DNA of 57,023 bases. Source: Hydrogenophilales bacterium 16-64-40 (GTDB taxonomy: Bacteria; Pseudomonadota; Gammaproteobacteria; Burkholderiales; Thiobacillaceae). The translations under genes were made by a program, and so were the position numbers. Shown in pieces: positions 52,385 through 57,023 of the stretch (positions are counted from its first letter, which is position 1; every line of letters begins with the position of its first letter). The stretch covers positions 1 through 57,023 of the forward strand of contig NCGX01000015.1 of assembly GCA_002256995.1 (NCBI GenBank), written 5' to 3'. The notes beneath the pieces are model-generated. The model searched no databases and was not told the DNA's origin. It was given only the letters and a program-made list of their open reading frames with translations.

Positions 52385-53227
52385 TCAGTACAGCAGACTG
52401 GCCAGCATGCGCCGGTAGCGGCTTGACAGTTCGCCGCCCCCCAGCAGATCAAACACCGACAGCAGGGTCTTGCGGCCGATGTCGTCGCCGAAGCTGCGGT
52501 CGCGGCGGACGATTTCCAGCAGCTGGTCCATTCCCGCCTCGTATTGCCCGGCGGCAACCCGCAACTGGGCCAGTTTCAGCCGCGCCTCCAGATCGTTCTC
52601 GTTCGCCGCCACCCGCGCAGCGAGCGCCGCCTCGTCCTCACCGGCCGCGCCCATGAACTGCAAGCGGGCTTTTAGCTGCGGCACGCGCGAGTCGGCATCG
52701 TCCGCCACGCCCGCAATCAGACGGCGGGTTTCGTCGGCCTCGTTCAGGTCGAGCATGATTTCAGCCGCATCAAGCCGGACGCCGATATGGGCAGGGTCGA
52801 TTCTTGAGGCATCGGCCAGCACCTGCAGCGCCCCGGACATATCCCCGGCAAGACGCAGTTCGGCGGCCTGCGCCCGCAGCTCCTCAGCGGGGCCGGGAAC
52901 CAGTCGATCAAGGAAGGCGCGCACCTCGGACTCCGGCAGCGCACCGGAAAACTCGTCGACCGGCGCGCCGTCGACGAAGGCCTTGACGCTGGGGATGCCG
53001 CGCACGCCGTAGCGCGTGGCGAGCTCCTGGTTGTCGTCGGAATTGACCTTGGCCAGCAGGAATTTGCCGCCGTATTCGGCGGCGAGTTTTTCCAGGACAG
53101 GTTTCAGCGACTTGCAGGGGCCGCACCAGGGTGCCCAGAAATCAACCAGCACCGGACGATGCTTCGATTCATCAAGAACGTGTTGCTGAAAATCGGCAAG
53201 ACCGACGTCGAGGGCATGTTCAGTCAT
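52385..53227 (-). CDS. cnoX: CnoX/YbbN-like thioredoxin with TPR tail
   Basis: The 280-residue protein has a thioredoxin domain with intact active site WAPWCGPCK (Cys35, Cys38) and the cis-Pro segment VRGIPSVKAF, then about 160 residues of TPR-like helices (AELRLAGDMSGALQVLADAS and later repeats). This is the CnoX (YbbN) architecture, a chaperedoxin that protects substrates from oxidative damage. The E. coli protein has SxxC; here the CxxC pair is complete, so reductase activity is expected. Confidence 0.9.
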   Translation of the reverse strand: MTEHALDVGLADFQQHVLDESKHRPVLVDFWAPWCGPCKSLKPVLEKLAAEYGGKFLLAKVNSDDNQELATRYGVRGIPSVKAFVDGAPVDEFSGALPESEVRAFLDRLVPGPAEELRAQAAELRLAGDMSGALQVLADASRIDPAHIGVRLDAAEIMLDLNEADETRRLIAGVADDADSRVPQLKARLQFMGAAGEDEAALAARVAANENDLEARLKLAQLRVAAGQYEAGMDQLLEIVRRDRSFGDDIGRKTLLSVFDLLGGGELSSRYRRMLASLLY

Positions 53228-53278
53228 GGGAGCTCCGCTTCAAATCTGCCGGATGGCCTCGGCTTAAATCAGACTAGC

Positions 53279-55272
<1,994 letters not shown>

Positions 55273-55275
55273 GGC

Positions 55276-55602
55276 TCAGAACGGCATTTTCATCCCCGGC
55301 GGAATCGGCAGGCCGGCGGTGACGCTTCCCATCTTTTCCTGCACCGTGGACTCGACCTTGCGCACTGCATCGTTCACCGCCGCGGCCACCAGGTCTTCCA
55401 GCATTTCGCGATCGTCCGTCATCAGGCTCGGATCGATGGCGATGCGGCGCACGTCGTACTTGCAGGTCATCACCACCTTGACCATGCCGGCGCCGCTCTG
55501 CCCCTCGATTTCGATATCGGCCAGCTTGGCCTGCATCTTGGCCATGTTCTCCTGCACCTGCTGGACCTGCTTCATCATGTTGCCAATGCCGCCCTTCATC
55601 AT
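55276..55602 (-). CDS. ebfC: YbaB/EbfC nucleoid-associated protein
   Basis: A 108-residue protein of the YbaB/EbfC family, rich in Met, Gln and Lys at the N-terminus ([19 protein letters not shown]), with [17 protein letters not shown] and [16 protein letters not shown]. It binds DNA as a dimer. The first ATG overlaps the dnaX stop and has AGGAG upstream; the adjacent second ATG is equally possible. Confidence 0.95.
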   Translation of the reverse strand: MMKGGIGNMMKQVQQVQENMAKMQAKLADIEIEGQSGAGMVKVVMTCKYDVRRIAIDPSLMTDDREMLEDLVAAAVNDAVRKVESTVQEKMGSVTAGLPIPPGMKMPF

Positions 55603-57023
55603 GTCGATTCTCCTAGTGGCTGTATGGAAGTGGTGTCGAGCTGGCCGCCTAACTGGTCGACCAACTCGCGCACGAATGGATCCGATTCGATCGCGGCCAC
55701 GGCCTCGGCCTGGCGCGCTTGCTTGATGCGGGTGCGCACTTGCTGCGGCGTCTTGTCCGCCGCGGCGCCGATCTCGATCGTCACGGCAAGCGTTGCCCCG
55801 TACTTGTCGCGCAGTGCCGCGATCAGCTTGTCCTGATAGGCGCGGTCGAGCAGATGCTTGTGCGCCTCGCCCACGCGCAGCGTCACGGCATCCCCCGTCT
55901 GCGACACCAGCTCGCAATGGTCGGCGAGCATTTTGGCCATGCCGCCAAGACGCAGCTCGCCGACGACGGTGAGCCAGTCCCAGGCCGCACGCGGCGTGGA
56001 TTCGCGGGCCACCAGTTCTGCGGCGGGGCGCGCCGCTGCCGCGGCGAACACGTCCGGCTCGGCAGCCGGCGCAGCGGCCTGCTCCGGTACAGGAGGCACG
56101 ACGGCCACGGGCGCGGCGGCGGCCGGCTCGGCACGCCTGGCAGGCGCCGCCTGCACCGGCTCCGCCTTCAAGGATGCCGATCCGCTGCGGACTGAGGCCC
56201 CGCGAGGCGGGATGGAGCCGGGCGCGCTGGTCTGCGTCCCCGGGACGAACGCCAGCATGCGCAGCAACGTCATGCAGAAGCCGGAAAATTCGTCCGGCGC
56301 ATACGGCAGATCGCGGCGGCCGTTCAACGCGATCTGGTAGTACAGCTGAACGGTTTCGACGTCCAGCTGTTCGGCGGCCGCCTGCATGCGCTCGGCGTCG
56401 GCGCTGGCTTCAATCGCCCCGGGCGCGTGCAGCAGCAAGGCCAGCTGGGTGAGCAGGCCGCCCAGGTCCTGCAGCGCAGCGTCGAAGGCGATGCCGCGCT
56501 CGGCAAGCGTGCGCGCCTGTTCCAGCAGATCGTCGCCGTTGCGGGCCGCCAGCGCGTCGAGCAGGTCGAACAGATAGTCGCGCCGCACCGTGCCGAGCAT
56601 GGCCTCGACGCCGGCCGCCTCGATGCGCCCGCTGCCGTAAGCGATGGCCTGGTCGGTGAGCGACAGCGCGTCGCGCATGCTGCCGGCGGCGGCGCGCGCC
56701 AGGATATTCAGCGCGGCGGGTTCGGCGTCGACGTATTCCTGCGCCAGCACCTCGCCCAGATGCTGCGCCACCAAGGCGGGCGGCATCGGCTTCAGGTTGA
56801 ACTGCAGGCAGCGCGAGAGCACCGTCACCGGAATCTTCTGCGGGTCGGTGGTGGCGAGGATGAACTTCACATGCGCCGGCGGTTCTTCCAGCGTCTTCAG
56901 CATGGAGTTGAACGCCGGCTTCGACAGCATGTGCACTTCGTCGATGATGTAGACCTTGTAGCGCCCCACCGTCGGCGCGTACTGCGCGTTGTCGAGCACC
57001 TCGCGCATGTTGTCGACGCCGGT
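55599..57023 (-). CDS. dnaX: DnaX, DNA polymerase III tau/gamma subunit (5' end outside the window)
   Basis: The frame is open to the window edge, and about 474 C-terminal residues are visible. The AAA+ part has Walker [12 protein letters not shown], sensor [20 protein letters not shown] with the SRC arginine finger, and [16 protein letters not shown] Pro/Ala-rich linker and the tau-specific C-terminal domain (about the last 130 residues) follow. The Walker A and zinc motifs are expected beyond the window. I see no obvious A-rich slippery site for a gamma product. ebfC overlaps its stop. Confidence 0.96.
   Translation of the reverse strand, partial: TGVDNMREVLDNAQYAPTVGRYKVYIIDEVHMLSKPAFNSMLKTLEEPPAHVKFILATTDPQKIPVTVLSRCLQFNLKPMPPALVAQHLGEVLAQEYVDAEPAALNILARAAAGSMRDALSLTDQAIAYGSGRIEAAGVEAMLGTVRRDYLFDLLDALAARNGDDLLEQARTLAERGIAFDAALQDLGGLLTQLALLLHAPGAIEASADAERMQAAAEQLDVETVQLYYQIALNGRRDLPYAPDEFSGFCMTLLRMLAFVPGTQTSAPGSIPPRGASVRSGSASLKAEPVQAAPARRAEPAAAAPVAVVPPVPEQAAAPAAEPDVFAAAAARPAAELVARESTPRAAWDWLTVVGELRLGGMAKMLADHCELVSQTGDAVTLRVGEAHKHLLDRAYQDKLIAALRDKYGATLAVTIEIGAAADKTPQQVRTRIKQARQAEAVAAIESDPFVRELVDQLGGQLDTTSIQPLGEST

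Overview
The window reads as a chromosomal segment of a GC-rich, sulfur-oxidising betaproteobacterium, most like Thiobacillus or a close relative. That assignment is inferred from the sox genes, the gene orders kdsD-kdsC-lptCAB-rpoN-hpf-ptsN-hprK-rapZ and dnaX-ebfC-recR-purB, and the protein sequences. No database search was possible. Coding density is very high and many genes overlap by 1-4 bases (ATGA, GTGA, TTGA junctions). I see no tRNA, rRNA, CRISPR array, transposase gene or prophage, and no gap above 300 bases without a gene.

Region by region. (1) 1-3495: the end of a thiosulfate-oxidation operon, soxY (partial)-soxZ-soxA-soxB, with terminator-like hairpins after soxA and soxB. (2) 3511-10001, minus strand: a MoxR AAA+ ATPase, a DUF58 protein, a small membrane protein and a Bat (VWA/TPR) membrane module, with BatB and BatC fused. 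(3) 10303-18434: an arsenic/selenium-linked cassette. It holds an ArsS-type radical SAM protein, a mercuric-reductase-like flavoprotein, two rSAM/selenodomain-associated transferases and an NADH-dehydrogenase-like/SelD fusion. Convergent to these lie an ArsM arsenite methyltransferase and a VTT-rhodanese fusion whose rhodanese site has lost its cysteine. (4) 18527-22069: a small membrane protein, a DUF1415 protein and alaS.

(5) 22075-38414: an MSHA-type (type IVa-like) pilus locus. It contains a PilZ-like protein, an NtrC-family response regulator, mshM-, mshL-, mshN-, mshE-, mshG-, mshI-, mshJ- and mshK-like genes and a prepilin gene, then an opposing histidine kinase and a second prepilin gene. 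Two good candidate sigma-54 promoters flank the system: one before the PilZ-like gene and one before the isolated prepilin gene. With the sigma-54 activator and kinase in the same locus, and rpoN about 6 kb further on, they suggest a self-contained sigma-54 circuit for the pilus. The MshK-like gene carries an inverted-repeat element whose right arm encodes the hydrophobic core of its signal peptide, plus a G8 tract.

(6) 38433-48212: a KefB-type antiporter, then the conserved Kdo/LPS-transport and nitrogen-regulation block kdsD-kdsC-lptC-lptA-lptB-rpoN-hpf-ptsN-hprK-rapZ. (7) 48212-52372: a run of small genes: NusG-II domain protein, Gx-family membrane protein, ubiX, LON-domain protein, a PNPOx-like protein, a tiny lipoprotein, DUF2905, greB and a lipoprotein cytochrome c. 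(8) 52385-57023, minus strand: cnoX-like thioredoxin, purB, recR, ebfC and the 3' part of dnaX.
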